From Cytophagaceae bacterium (lineage in GTDB: Bacteria > Bacteroidota > Bacteroidia > Cytophagales > Flexibacteraceae), in assembly GCA_027487695.1 (NCBI GenBank), contig JAIYDB010000044.1, positions 1-47,881 on the forward strand: a DNA stretch of 47,881 nucleotides. Reading direction: 5' to 3'. A program made the position numbers and the translations under genes. Each line of letters begins with the position of its first letter. Positions within the stretch are counted from its first letter, which is position 1. Below are positions 8,838-16,937 of this stretch, piece after piece. Below the pieces are notes generated by a model. That model was not told where the DNA came from, ran no database searches, and was given only the letters and a program-made list of their open reading frames with translations.

Positions 8838-9656
8838 ATGAATTCAACAACTTTGTCGGCATCAGATAAAATGACGACCTCCGAAAATCTTGCAATGATA
8901 GACCAAGGTAGTGGCGAAGCCATCGTGTTTTTGCACGGCTACCCCATGAATAAGAGTATTTGGCAGCATTTTGCCAACGAATTACAGGATAGTTACCGTG
9001 TAATTTGTTTGGATTTGCCTGGCTTTGGCGAAAATCCAGCTATTGAATTACCCCTTACTGTTGGCGATATGGCCGAAGCAGTAAGTAAAACTTTAGATAA
9101 TTTAGGCATTGAAAAATGTGTAATGGTGGGCCATAGTTTAGGTGGTTATGTAGCTTTAGGTTTCGGTGAAAAATATCCGAATAAATTGAATGGTTTAGTA
9201 ATGTTCCATAGCACTGCCTTTGCCGATAGCCAAGAGAAAAAGCAAGGCCGTAATAAGTCTATTGATTTTGTGGAGCGTTACGGCGTTTCAGAATTTGTAG
9301 ATGAGTTTATTTCGCCTTTGTTCTTTGAAGGACGCAAGCAAGAACTTAAGGATAGTGCAGAAACGGTAATGGCCATGGGCAGAGCTACCGCTAAAAGCAC
9401 TGTTGTTGAGGTAATTAAGGCAATGCGTGATAGAAAAGACCGTACCAAGGTTTTAGAAAAAGCAAACTTCCCAGTGATGTACATTGTTGGACGGAACGAT
9501 ACTGCAGTTCAATTAAGCATTGCAAGTCCACAGTTTTGGATGGCGAAAAACGCAACTACCCATATTTTAGATGAAACTGGCCACATGGGTATGCTTGAAC
9601 GCCCAAAAGAAACGCTTACGTTAATGCGCCAATTCTTACAAAGGGTATTTGCATAA
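8838..9656 (+). CDS. Alpha/beta-fold hydrolase
   Basis: The reading frame opens at ATG 8805, but a -7-like sequence (TTAATTTGC, 8796-8804) sits directly before that codon, so 8838 or 8871 is the more likely start; I chose 8838. The protein has the alpha/beta-hydrolase order: an oxyanion-hole HGYP, the nucleophile elbow GHSLGGY with its Ser, an acidic residue in the GRNDTAV region, and the C-terminal His in ETGHMGMLERP. The esterase/lipase-like substrate cannot be told from sequence. It is divergent from hemH and convergent with fic, with the long hairpin at 9673-9735 after its stop codon. Confidence 0.9.
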   Translation: MNSTTLSASDKMTTSENLAMIDQGSGEAIVFLHGYPMNKSIWQHFANELQDSYRVICLDLPGFGENPAIELPLTVGDMAEAVSKTLDNLGIEKCVMVGHSLGGYVALGFGEKYPNKLNGLVMFHSTAFADSQEKKQGRNKSIDFVERYGVSEFVDEFISPLFFEGRKQELKDSAETVMAMGRATAKSTVVEVIKAMRDRKDRTKVLEKANFPVMYIVGRNDTAVQLSIASPQFWMAKNATTHILDETGHMGMLERPKETLTLMRQFLQRVFA

Positions 9657-9672
9657 GGAATTGATTTATATA

Positions 9673-9735
9673 CCACAATAGGGGAGCCTAGAAGTGCGGC
9701 GCTGCGCGCCGCACTTCTAGGCTCCCCTATTGTGG
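9673..9735. repeat. Perfect inverted repeat, 30-bp stem, 3-base loop
   Basis: Bases 9673-9702 pair without mismatch with 9706-9735 around a TGC loop. The inner third is very GC-rich (the core reads GTGCGGCG against its complement), in contrast with the AT-rich surroundings. It fills most of the 85-bp gap between two convergent genes. A bidirectional terminator is possible by position, but there is no T-run on either side and the stem is far longer than any terminator in this window. A REP-like or other dispersed palindromic element is the alternative. Confidence 0.9.
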
Positions 9736-9741
9736 CTCCCA

Positions 9742-10854
9742 CTAGGCTAAAATATCCACCAGCTCGTGGTTAATGTAAAACACTTCCCTACCCACTTTTT
9801 TTTCTGATAGAATTTGGGCAGCCACCATTTCTTTAAAGTAGGCAGTTATGGTAGTTCTGGATTTAATTTGAAGAAAATCGGCAATTAAACTTGGTCTTAT
9901 ATAGGGCTGAGAAAATACCAACTCATTAATTTCTTTGGTGTACCATTTAATGCGCTCTTTGCCGTAAGCTAGGGTAGCCTCCATTTGTTTGATAATATTA
10001 TTGATAAGCTCATTCGTAAGTTGAGCCGATTTTTCAGTAGCCTCCAACATGTATAGAACCCAGTTTTTCCACTGACCACGTTGGGTAACCGCCCCTAGGT
10101 GAAAATAATAATCGTCTTTATAGGCAACAATATACTTAGATAGGTATAAAGCAGGCTGCAAAAGCAGTCCTTTTTCTATCAGAAATAGTAGGTTTAGAAT
10201 TCTCCCAGTGCGTCCGTTACCATCGTGAAAAGGGTGAATAGCTTCAAACTGATAATGAGCGACACACATTTTAATAAGAGGGTCAATAGGGTACTCTTCA
10301 TCATTTTGCATGTACTCCAACAAATTGGCAATAAGCTTTTCAATGATAGCAGTGCCCCTTGGTGGTGTATATACTACTTCACCTGCCCTAAATTCACTTT
10401 GTCCTCTTTTGATTACGGTTTGTGAGGCATCTGAACGTATGCCTATGGTGGTGTTATCTTTTACAGCTCTAAAAATATCAATGATAGCATCCTTGTCAAT
10501 TCTTCCCTTTTCTTTCAAATGGGCATAACCAGCCCACAGTGCCTCCCTGTAGCGCAATACTTCTTTGGTAGAGGTATTGGCTTTTGTTTCTTGTATGGTT
10601 TCAGATGCCGCCTTGTACAGCTCATCGTCGGTGGTGAAAATATTTTCAATGGCTGTTGATTCTTTCGCCTCTTGTAAAGCAATCGTATTCACCAACATGA
10701 GCGGATTTGGCAACCGCATAATGTTAATGTTCACCGTTGCCAACGCCCTAGATGCACTTACAAGCTTGTTCAATACCTCAATATCCTGATGGATAGGATC
10801 TTTGGTTGGCAATAAAGGTAAGTTGTTGTAGGGTTTATTGCGATCGTATGCCAT
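9742..10854 (-). CDS. Fic family protein, class II, with C-terminal winged-helix-like domain
   Basis: Fic proteins typically transfer AMP from ATP to a hydroxyl on a target protein. The full core motif HPFHDGNGRTGR lies at residues 207-218 with the catalytic His207. The self-inhibiting motif (S/T)xxxE(G/N) is present in the N-terminal region as STAIEN (66-71), which makes this class II, normally held inactive until the inhibitory Glu is displaced. Residues about 313-368 (SQPYIRPSLIADFLQIKSRT onward) look like a winged-helix DNA-binding domain, a known arrangement in this subfamily. Length 370 aa fits relatives. No small antitoxin gene is adjacent. The 70-bp repeat array and a TGTTCA/TGAACA inverted repeat lie just upstream, so autoregulation through the C-terminal domain is a fair inference. 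Confidence 0.95.
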   Translation of the reverse strand: MAYDRNKPYNNLPLLPTKDPIHQDIEVLNKLVSASRALATVNINIMRLPNPLMLVNTIALQEAKESTAIENIFTTDDELYKAASETIQETKANTSTKEVLRYREALWAGYAHLKEKGRIDKDAIIDIFRAVKDNTTIGIRSDASQTVIKRGQSEFRAGEVVYTPPRGTAIIEKLIANLLEYMQNDEEYPIDPLIKMCVAHYQFEAIHPFHDGNGRTGRILNLLFLIEKGLLLQPALYLSKYIVAYKDDYYFHLGAVTQRGQWKNWVLYMLEATEKSAQLTNELINNIIKQMEATLAYGKERIKWYTKEINELVFSQPYIRPSLIADFLQIKSRTTITAYFKEMVAAQILSEKKVGREVFYINHELVDILA

Positions 10855-10864
10855 TTTCTATACC

Positions 10865-10892
10865 TGTTCAATTTTATGTGCAATCCTGAACA
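10865..10892. promoter_or_regulatory. TGTTCA-N16-TGAACA inverted repeat just upstream of fic
   Basis: TGTTCA (10865-10870) and TGAACA (10887-10892) form perfect inverted half-sites 10-40 bp before the fic start codon. The same TGTTCA word, paired with TGGACA, recurs in every unit of the 70-bp array next door. This is a candidate operator. Confidence 0.4.
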
Positions 10893-10910
10893 TATCACAA
10901 ACTTACGTAC

Positions 10911-11246
10911 AATTTTTGGACATAAAAAGCCTATATGTTCAAAACACGAGCGAAATTGGACATATACCCCAAACATGTTGAGTAATTGGACAGATTTTAA
11001 CTATATGTTCAAAATATGAAGCAAATTGGACATATACCCCAAACGTGTTCAGTAATTGGACAGGTTTTAACTATGTGTTCAAAATATGAGGAAAATTGGA
11101 CACATACCCCAAACGTGTTCAGTAATTGGACAGGTTTTAACTATGTGTTCAAAATATGAGGAAAATTGGACTGATACCCCAAACGTGTTCAGTAATTGGA
11201 CAGGTTTTAACTATATGTTCAAAATATGAATAAAATTGGACAGATA
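10911..11246. repeat. Tandem array of 70-bp units in the fic/mutS divergent region
   Basis: Four complete 70-bp units begin at 10931, 11001, 11071 and 11141, with a partial unit before (from about 10911) and after (11211-11246). The period is exactly 70 bp, and units differ at only a few positions. Each unit holds two copies of ATTGGACA (30 and then 40 bp apart) and two copies of TGTTC, giving the imperfect palindromes TGTTCA-N15-TGGACA and TGTTCA-N5-TGGACA. There are no unique spacers, so this is not a CRISPR. It fills nearly all of the non-coding space between fic and mutS. Confidence 0.95.
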
Positions 11247-11340
11247 ACAAGTGAAGACTATTAGGCATCAGGCCTGAATTTTAGTTAGATATTTGCCATA
11301 ACACCCTCAAACTACTATCTTGCCACTAACACATTATTTG

Positions 11341-14022
11341 ATGGCACGTAATCCGAAACAAGCACCAATTGCAACAGACGCAGGCACTGAAGTTGAACAG
11401 TTAGATGGCGCCAAGGTTACGCCATTAATGAAGCAGTACCACGCCATAAAGGCAAAATACCCTGGGGCTTTACTGCTATTCAGAGTAGGTGATTTTTATG
11501 AAACCTTTGGCGACGATGCCGTTACCGCGGCAGGAATACTGCATATTACTCTCACCAAAAGAGCCAACGGCGCAGCAAGTGAAGTAGCCTTAGCTGGCTT
11601 CCCACACCACGCTTTAGATAACTACTTGCCTAAACTGGTAAAGGCTGGTCAGCGAGTGGCGATATGCGACCAATTAGAAGACCCTAAGTTTGCTCAAGGC
11701 ATCGTAAAAAGAGGAGTTACAGAATTAGTAACACCAGGAGTAGTACTAAGTGATCACGTACTTGAAACCCGTAGAAACAATTTCTTGGCTGCAGTTCATT
11801 ACAGCGGAACAGGCTACGGATTAGCGTTATTAGATTTAAGTACAGGCGAATTTTACGTCGCACAAGGCGCAGCAGATTACATAGAAAAACTACTTCAAAG
11901 CTTCCAAGCAAGTGAAGTATTGTACGCCAAACCACAAAAAGCACACTTCTTCGCCACCTTCGGCGATGGCTTTAATACCTTCGGTTTAGACGATTGGACT
12001 TTCCAATATGACTTTGCCCACGAAAAACTAACTACCCATTTCAATACCCTAAACCTAAAAGGTTTTGGTATTGCTGAACAACAACTAGGCATAGTAGCCG
12101 CTGGCGTTATCCTGCATTACTTAGCAGAAACTGAACATAAGCACCTTACTCATATTGCCAGTATCAGTCGGATTGAAGCCGACAGATATGTTTGGTTAGA
12201 CCGCTTCACCATTCGCAATCTGGAATTGTTGCAACCTCAACAAGAGCAAGGGATACCCCTTCTTCAAATTCTGGACGAAACCCAAACCCCAATGGGGGCA
12301 AGGTTGTTGCGCAACTGGGTAGTACTTCCCCTTAAAGATGTAAACCATATCCAAGAACGCTTAGATATGGTAGAAGCCCTTCGGGTACAAACAGAATTGC
12401 AGTTTGAACTAAGGCAATACCTCAAACAAGTAGGCGATTTAGAACGTATCATTAGTAAAGTAGCCGCCCGCCGAATTAATCCTCGGGAAATGCTAGCGTT
12501 AAAGCGTGCGCTCAAGCAAATAGGACCCATAAAGGCACTATTAGAACAAAGCGGGAAAGAAGCACTCCGCAAAATAGCCGACCAGCTAAACCCTTGCAAA
12601 CTGCTATTAGAAAAAATAGAGAATACCCTATTAGATGAAGTTCCTTTAAATGCCGCACAAGGCAATCTAATCAGAAGCGGCATTCACGCTGAACTAGATG
12701 AACTAAGAGGTATTAGCGGCACAGGCAAGGATTACTTATTGCAAATACAGCAAAGGGAAATAGAGCGAACAGGCATAAGCAGCCTCAAAATAAGCTATAA
12801 CAAGGTTTTCGGCTATTACTTAGAAGTAACCAATTCTCACAAAGAAAAGGTACCTACCGACTGGATTAGGAAACAAACCCTTGTTAATGCCGAGCGCTAC
12901 ATTACCGAGGAACTTAAAAACTACGAAGAAAAAATCCTGAATGCGGAAGGCACCATCTTGCAAATAGAACAAACCTTGTATTTGCAGTTGGTCGATTTTG
13001 CCTTGGATTATATACAGCCTGTTCAGCTTACCAGCAGACATTTGGCAGTGCTTGATTGCCTAGCGGGTTTTGCTGCAATGGCCGATGTGCGTAACTATGT
13101 AATGCCAAAACTAAGCACTGGAACCGCCCTCAATATTGAAAACGGTAGGCACCCAGTAATTGAACAACAACTACCTCACGGTGAAGTATATGTACCTAAC
13201 GACACGCTCTTAGATACAACCGACCAACAAATAATCATTATCACTGGTCCTAACATGGCAGGTAAAAGTGCCTTGCTAAGGCAAACAGCACTTATTGTGC
13301 TAATGGCTCAAATAGGCTGCTTTGTACCTGCTAAAGCTGCTGAAATTGGGATAGTAGATAAGATTTTCACCCGCGTTGGCGCATCTGATAACCTAAGTAA
13401 GGGCGAAAGTACCTTTATGGTGGAGATGACAGAAACCGCCTCTATCATCAATAACCTAAGCGAACGCAGCTTAATTTTGATGGATGAGATTGGCAGGGGT
13501 ACAAGTACTTACGATGGTGTTTCTATTGCTTGGTCAATTGTAGAATACCTACATAACCACCCAAAATATAAGGCACGCACCCTTTTCGCCACCCATTACC
13601 ACGAACTAAACGAGCTTGCCAAAGAACTACATAGAGTACGAAACTTTAATGTATCGGTAAAGCAGGTAGGTGGCAAAGTAGTTTTCTTGAGGAAGCTAAA
13701 AGCAGGTGGTAGCGAACATAGCTTCGGTATTCACGTAGCGCAAATGGCAGGTATGCCCAATGGGGTGGTGCTTCGTGCGAATGAAATCATGAAGCACTTA
13801 GAAAAAGAACATGGTGCCGCAACTCGTAAAGAAAAAGTAAAAGATATGCCAAAAGCTAACTACCAACTTAGCTTTTTTGAACCTATAAATCCTGCCCTAC
13901 ATAAGGCGCAGGAAATAATTAAGGGCTTAGATATTAACTCGCTTTCGCCAATGGAAGCCCTTATTAAGTTAAATGAAATTAAATTGCTCCTAGAAAAGGA
14001 AAACCTCCAAACTACCAAATAA
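11341..14022 (+). CDS. mutS: DNA mismatch repair protein MutS
   Basis: Recognises mismatched and unpaired bases and recruits MutL. The first ATG is at 11341; the frame extends upstream to a TTG at 11320, but the ATG matches the usual start just before PLMKQYHAIKAKYPG. The mismatch-probing motif F-Y-E is at F52-Y53-E54 (GDFYETF), Walker A TGPNMAGKS at 635-643, and Walker B ending in D715-E716 with the following GRGTST signature. Length 893 aa is normal for MutS1, so this is the repair enzyme and not MutS2. It heads a plus-strand run: rsmI begins 2 bases after its stop. Its upstream region is the 70-bp repeat array. Confidence 0.97.
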   Translation: MARNPKQAPIATDAGTEVEQLDGAKVTPLMKQYHAIKAKYPGALLLFRVGDFYETFGDDAVTAAGILHITLTKRANGAASEVALAGFPHHALDNYLPKLVKAGQRVAICDQLEDPKFAQGIVKRGVTELVTPGVVLSDHVLETRRNNFLAAVHYSGTGYGLALLDLSTGEFYVAQGAADYIEKLLQSFQASEVLYAKPQKAHFFATFGDGFNTFGLDDWTFQYDFAHEKLTTHFNTLNLKGFGIAEQQLGIVAAGVILHYLAETEHKHLTHIASISRIEADRYVWLDRFTIRNLELLQPQQEQGIPLLQILDETQTPMGARLLRNWVVLPLKDVNHIQERLDMVEALRVQTELQFELRQYLKQVGDLERIISKVAARRINPREMLALKRALKQIGPIKALLEQSGKEALRKIADQLNPCKLLLEKIENTLLDEVPLNAAQGNLIRSGIHAELDELRGISGTGKDYLLQIQQREIERTGISSLKISYNKVFGYYLEVTNSHKEKVPTDWIRKQTLVNAERYITEELKNYEEKILNAEGTILQIEQTLYLQLVDFALDYIQPVQLTSRHLAVLDCLAGFAAMADVRNYVMPKLSTGTALNIENGRHPVIEQQLPHGEVYVPNDTLLDTTDQQIIIITGPNMAGKSALLRQTALIVLMAQIGCFVPAKAAEIGIVDKIFTRVGASDNLSKGESTFMVEMTETASIINNLSERSLILMDEIGRGTSTYDGVSIAWSIVEYLHNHPKYKARTLFATHYHELNELAKELHRVRNFNVSVKQVGGKVVFLRKLKAGGSEHSFGIHVAQMAGMPNGVVLRANEIMKHLEKEHGAATRKEKVKDMPKANYQLSFFEPINPALHKAQEIIKGLDINSLSPMEALIKLNEIKLLLEKENLQTTK

Positions 14023-14024
14023 CT

Positions 14025-14696
14025 ATGCCTTTAGTATTAGTACCTACTCCCATTGGTAATTTGGACGATATTACCTTGCGTGCCATAAAGGTGTTGCAAG
14101 ATGCCGATGCAATTTTAGCAGAAGATACCCGCACAAGCGGCATTCTAATGAAGCATTTAGGCATTAGCAAACCCATGTTTGCCTATCACGCCCATAACGA
14201 GCACCAAGCACTTGGCGTAATAATGCACCGCTTAAAAGCTGGCGATAAACTAGCTTTAGTTACCGATGCAGGTACTCCTGGTATTTCCGACCCTGGATTT
14301 TTGGTAGTTCGTGAGGCTTTGAAAAATGGGTATTCTGTAGAAACTTTACCCGGCGCAACAGCATTTGTCCCTGCTTTGGTAAACAGTGGTTTGCCTTCCG
14401 ATAGGTTTGTGTATGAAGGGTTTTTGCCTTTAAAAAAGGGCAGACAAACACGCTTTTTGCAACTCGCACAAGAAGAAAGAACGATAGTGCTTTATGAAAG
14501 TCCGCATAGGTTACTCAAAACCCTTGAACAATTAATTGAACACCTTGGGCCAGACCGTGAGGCTTGCGTAAGCCGAGAGCTTACCAAAATGTTTGAAGAA
14601 AACGCTCGCGGTACCCTTTCAGAAATACTTCTTCATTTTCAATCTAAAGCTATAAAAGGTGAAATTGTTATTTGCGTGGCAGGCTTGGCTCGATAG
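14025..14696 (+). CDS. rsmI: 16S rRNA (cytidine-1402-2'-O)-methyltransferase
   Basis: A SAM-dependent enzyme of the tetrapyrrole-methylase fold that methylates C1402 in the decoding centre of 16S rRNA. Motifs in order: LVPTPIGNLDDITLRA at the N-terminus, EDTRTSGILMKHLGI, the SAM-binding TDAGTPGISDPG, LPGATAFVPAL and LYESPHRLLKTL. At 223 aa it lacks the C-terminal extension of the E. coli enzyme (about 286 aa), which I take as a lineage trait since the core is complete. It starts 2 bases after mutS and overlaps the start of lnt by 38 bases. Confidence 0.94.
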   Translation: MPLVLVPTPIGNLDDITLRAIKVLQDADAILAEDTRTSGILMKHLGISKPMFAYHAHNEHQALGVIMHRLKAGDKLALVTDAGTPGISDPGFLVVREALKNGYSVETLPGATAFVPALVNSGLPSDRFVYEGFLPLKKGRQTRFLQLAQEERTIVLYESPHRLLKTLEQLIEHLGPDREACVSRELTKMFEENARGTLSEILLHFQSKAIKGEIVICVAGLAR

Positions 14697-16257
14697 AATT
14701 CCCCTTTGGGCAGTATCAATTATTGGGGGCATCATGCTCTCAAGTGGGTGGTTGCATCCGCTGCTTACACCAGTTATTTTTCTGGCTTGGCAACCGTTTT
14801 TTACTTTAAAGAGAAGAATAGTTAAGGGAGTTGCCAAAAAGAGCACATACTTCCTCTATACCTACCTCATGCTTTTAGTTTGGAACCTGATAAGCACTTG
14901 GTGGATTTGGAACAGCACCATTGGCGGGATGATTGCCGCTAACATATGTAATGCCCTGCTTATGTACTTACCGCTTTGGTATTACAGAAAGTTCCCTACC
15001 ACCAAAATTGGCAACCTTACCTTTGACAATCTCCTCCCTGCTTGGCTATTGTTTGAATACGTTCACATGCAATGGGACCTAAGCTGGAGCTGGCTTAACC
15101 TTGGTAATGTATTTGCCTTTACCCACCATTGGGTGCAGTGGTATAGTATAACTGGGGTTTTAGGTGGCACGCTTTGGGTGCTTGTAATTAACCTACTTAT
15201 CAAGAATTTAGTAAACAAAGGCACTACTTGGTCAAGATATTGGCAGTTGGCGGCCTTTTGGGTATTGCCTATTATTGGTTCTATGGTCTATTTCTATGCA
15301 CGAGATCCGCATCAAGGTACTGCCGCAGAAGTAGTGGTAGTTCAACCAAATGTAGATCCGTACAAAGAAAAGTTTGCCGATGCTGAAACAGCCATACCCG
15401 CTAGTGAACAAATCAAAAGGTTCATTGCTTTAAGTGAAGCTAAAATAACCGATAGTACCGTTTGGGTGCTCTGGCCAGAAACCTGTTTGCCCGATTTAAT
15501 TGACGAGGCAAATGCAGAAATAGATCCTCAAATACAGCAAATAAGAACTTTTGTTAATAAATACCCACATATCAAACTACTTACGGGGAGTACAACTTAC
15601 TTACTCTATCCTGAAAAGCAAACAAGAACAGCCCGCTTTAAAGAAGGGGTAGGCTATTATGATGTATTTAATACAGGTCTTTTATTTCAATCTGGTAAAA
15701 AAGTTGAAGTGTACCATAAAAGCAAGCTTGTTCCAGGGGTAGAGCAATTGCCTTATCCTGAGTTCTTTGGCTTGTTAGGTAGCCTGGCTATTGATTTAGG
15801 TGGCACAGCCGGCGGACTTGGCTCTCAACCAAACAGAACTGCTTTAGGCGAAATGCCCAATCGTATGGCACCAATCATCTGTTATGAATCGGTTTATGGA
15901 GGTTTTTGCTCTGGTTTTATGACTGATAATGCCCAAGTAATTGGCATTATCACTAACGATGGTTGGTGGGGAAACACGCCTGGCCATCAGCACCATTTGG
16001 CCTATGCACGTCTTAGGGCCATAGAATCGGGCAAAAGTATTGCGCGTTCTGCTAATACAGGTATTAGCGCATTCCTAAACCAACGTGGCGATATAGAACA
16101 ACAACTAGGTTGGTGGCAAAAAGGGGCATTGGTAGGAAAGGTGTATTTGAATAGCAATAGAACTTTTTACAGCTATTTTAATGAGGCTTGGCTCGCCTAT
16201 GCGCTTACCGTTTATTTGCTTGTGGCTTTTGCGTTAAATAAATGGGGCAACCGATAA
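14659..16257 (+). CDS. lnt: Apolipoprotein N-acyltransferase
   Basis: Adds the third acyl chain to the N-terminal Cys of lipoproteins in the inner membrane. The N-terminal third is hydrophobic with several membrane segments; the rest is a nitrilase-like domain with the triad E274 (WPETCLPD), K356 (YHKSKLVPG) and C408 (PIICYES). The open frame begins with GTG at 14659, inside the end of rsmI (38-base overlap), and gives the expected membrane helix right after KLLFAWQAWLDRIP. Several lipoproteins encoded in this window would be its substrates. Length 532 aa is usual. Confidence 0.94.
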   Translation: MKLLFAWQAWLDRIPLWAVSIIGGIMLSSGWLHPLLTPVIFLAWQPFFTLKRRIVKGVAKKSTYFLYTYLMLLVWNLISTWWIWNSTIGGMIAANICNALLMYLPLWYYRKFPTTKIGNLTFDNLLPAWLLFEYVHMQWDLSWSWLNLGNVFAFTHHWVQWYSITGVLGGTLWVLVINLLIKNLVNKGTTWSRYWQLAAFWVLPIIGSMVYFYARDPHQGTAAEVVVVQPNVDPYKEKFADAETAIPASEQIKRFIALSEAKITDSTVWVLWPETCLPDLIDEANAEIDPQIQQIRTFVNKYPHIKLLTGSTTYLLYPEKQTRTARFKEGVGYYDVFNTGLLFQSGKKVEVYHKSKLVPGVEQLPYPEFFGLLGSLAIDLGGTAGGLGSQPNRTALGEMPNRMAPIICYESVYGGFCSGFMTDNAQVIGIITNDGWWGNTPGHQHHLAYARLRAIESGKSIARSANTGISAFLNQRGDIEQQLGWWQKGALVGKVYLNSNRTFYSYFNEAWLAYALTVYLLVAFALNKWGNR

Positions 16258-16369
16258 TCCAATAAATTTATACTTTCGTAAGTTTTGTATTAGTGCTTTA
16301 CTAGCTTCTGTACTAGTAAGGCTTAAGCAAACGTTTTTTTAACCAACCGAATTTAGACCACTATCTATT

Positions 16370-16810
16370 ATGATTTTACTTACCCTAATAGCGCACATAT
16401 TGGCATTGGTAACTCCGAATTATTTACCAGCTGTAGAAACTAATAAGACCTTAACCATAGAACTTACTGGCATTAAACCTGCCGAAGGCAATATTTTATT
16501 AAGTCTTTACAAAAATGCCGAAGGCTTCCCAAGCGATACTAAGGCCGTTTATATGAGTAGCAAAACCAAGGTTAATGCAAATACCATCATTGTTACTTTA
16601 AATAATGTGCCCAATGGCACCTATGCCATTGCCTTTTTTCACGATGCCAATGCGAATGGAAAAATGGACAAAAACTTTGTAGGACTGCCTAAAGAGGGCT
16701 ATGGGTTCAGTAACGATGCCATGGGTAAATTTGGTCCCCCCTCATTTAAAGACGCTTCCTTTACCTATACAGGTAAAGAAAAGGTAACCATGAAGGTGAA
16801 GTACTTGTAA
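16370..16810 (+). CDS. DUF2141 domain protein, secreted
   Basis: A 146-aa protein with an N-terminal hydrophobic signal (residues about 1-20) followed by one DUF2141 domain. Recognisable stretches are ILLSLYKNAEGFP, VPNGTYAIAFFHDANANGKMD and a final GPPSFKDASFTY. The DANANGKMD segment looks like a calcium-binding-type loop in a beta-sandwich. The family is common in Bacteroidota and has no settled function; periplasmic or surface location is inferred from the signal. It stands alone, 112 bp after lnt. Confidence 0.85.
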   Translation: MILLTLIAHILALVTPNYLPAVETNKTLTIELTGIKPAEGNILLSLYKNAEGFPSDTKAVYMSSKTKVNANTIIVTLNNVPNGTYAIAFFHDANANGKMDKNFVGLPKEGYGFSNDAMGKFGPPSFKDASFTYTGKEKVTMKVKYL

Positions 16811-16937
16811 GCCCTTAATCTTATTATAAATCCAGTCTTCAGTCCTAAGGTCCCAATGTTCAAATTTGTATTTAGGGAATTAGGTGTTGCGGTGTTACTT
16901 TGCACTTGTAATTCAACTTACCCTAAATCAAGAATTT

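Noticed and set aside
9673-9735. Long hairpin as a simple bidirectional terminator
   Set aside because: Position fits, but there is no T-run on either strand, and the 30-bp perfect stem is out of line with the other terminators in the window. Kept as an unexplained repeat.
9742-10854. Fic as toxin of a Fic/antitoxin pair
   Set aside because: The inhibitory motif is inside the same protein (STAIEN, 66-71), and there is no small partner gene next to it, so a class I toxin-antitoxin pair is not supported.
10770-10976. 68-residue open frame crossing the fic start and the first repeat
   Set aside because: It overlaps the fic coding region in another frame and has no protein-like composition.
10911-11246. 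Possible CRISPR array
   Set aside because: The repeats are contiguous 70-bp copies with no unique spacers, the unit is longer than CRISPR repeats, and there is no cas gene nearby.
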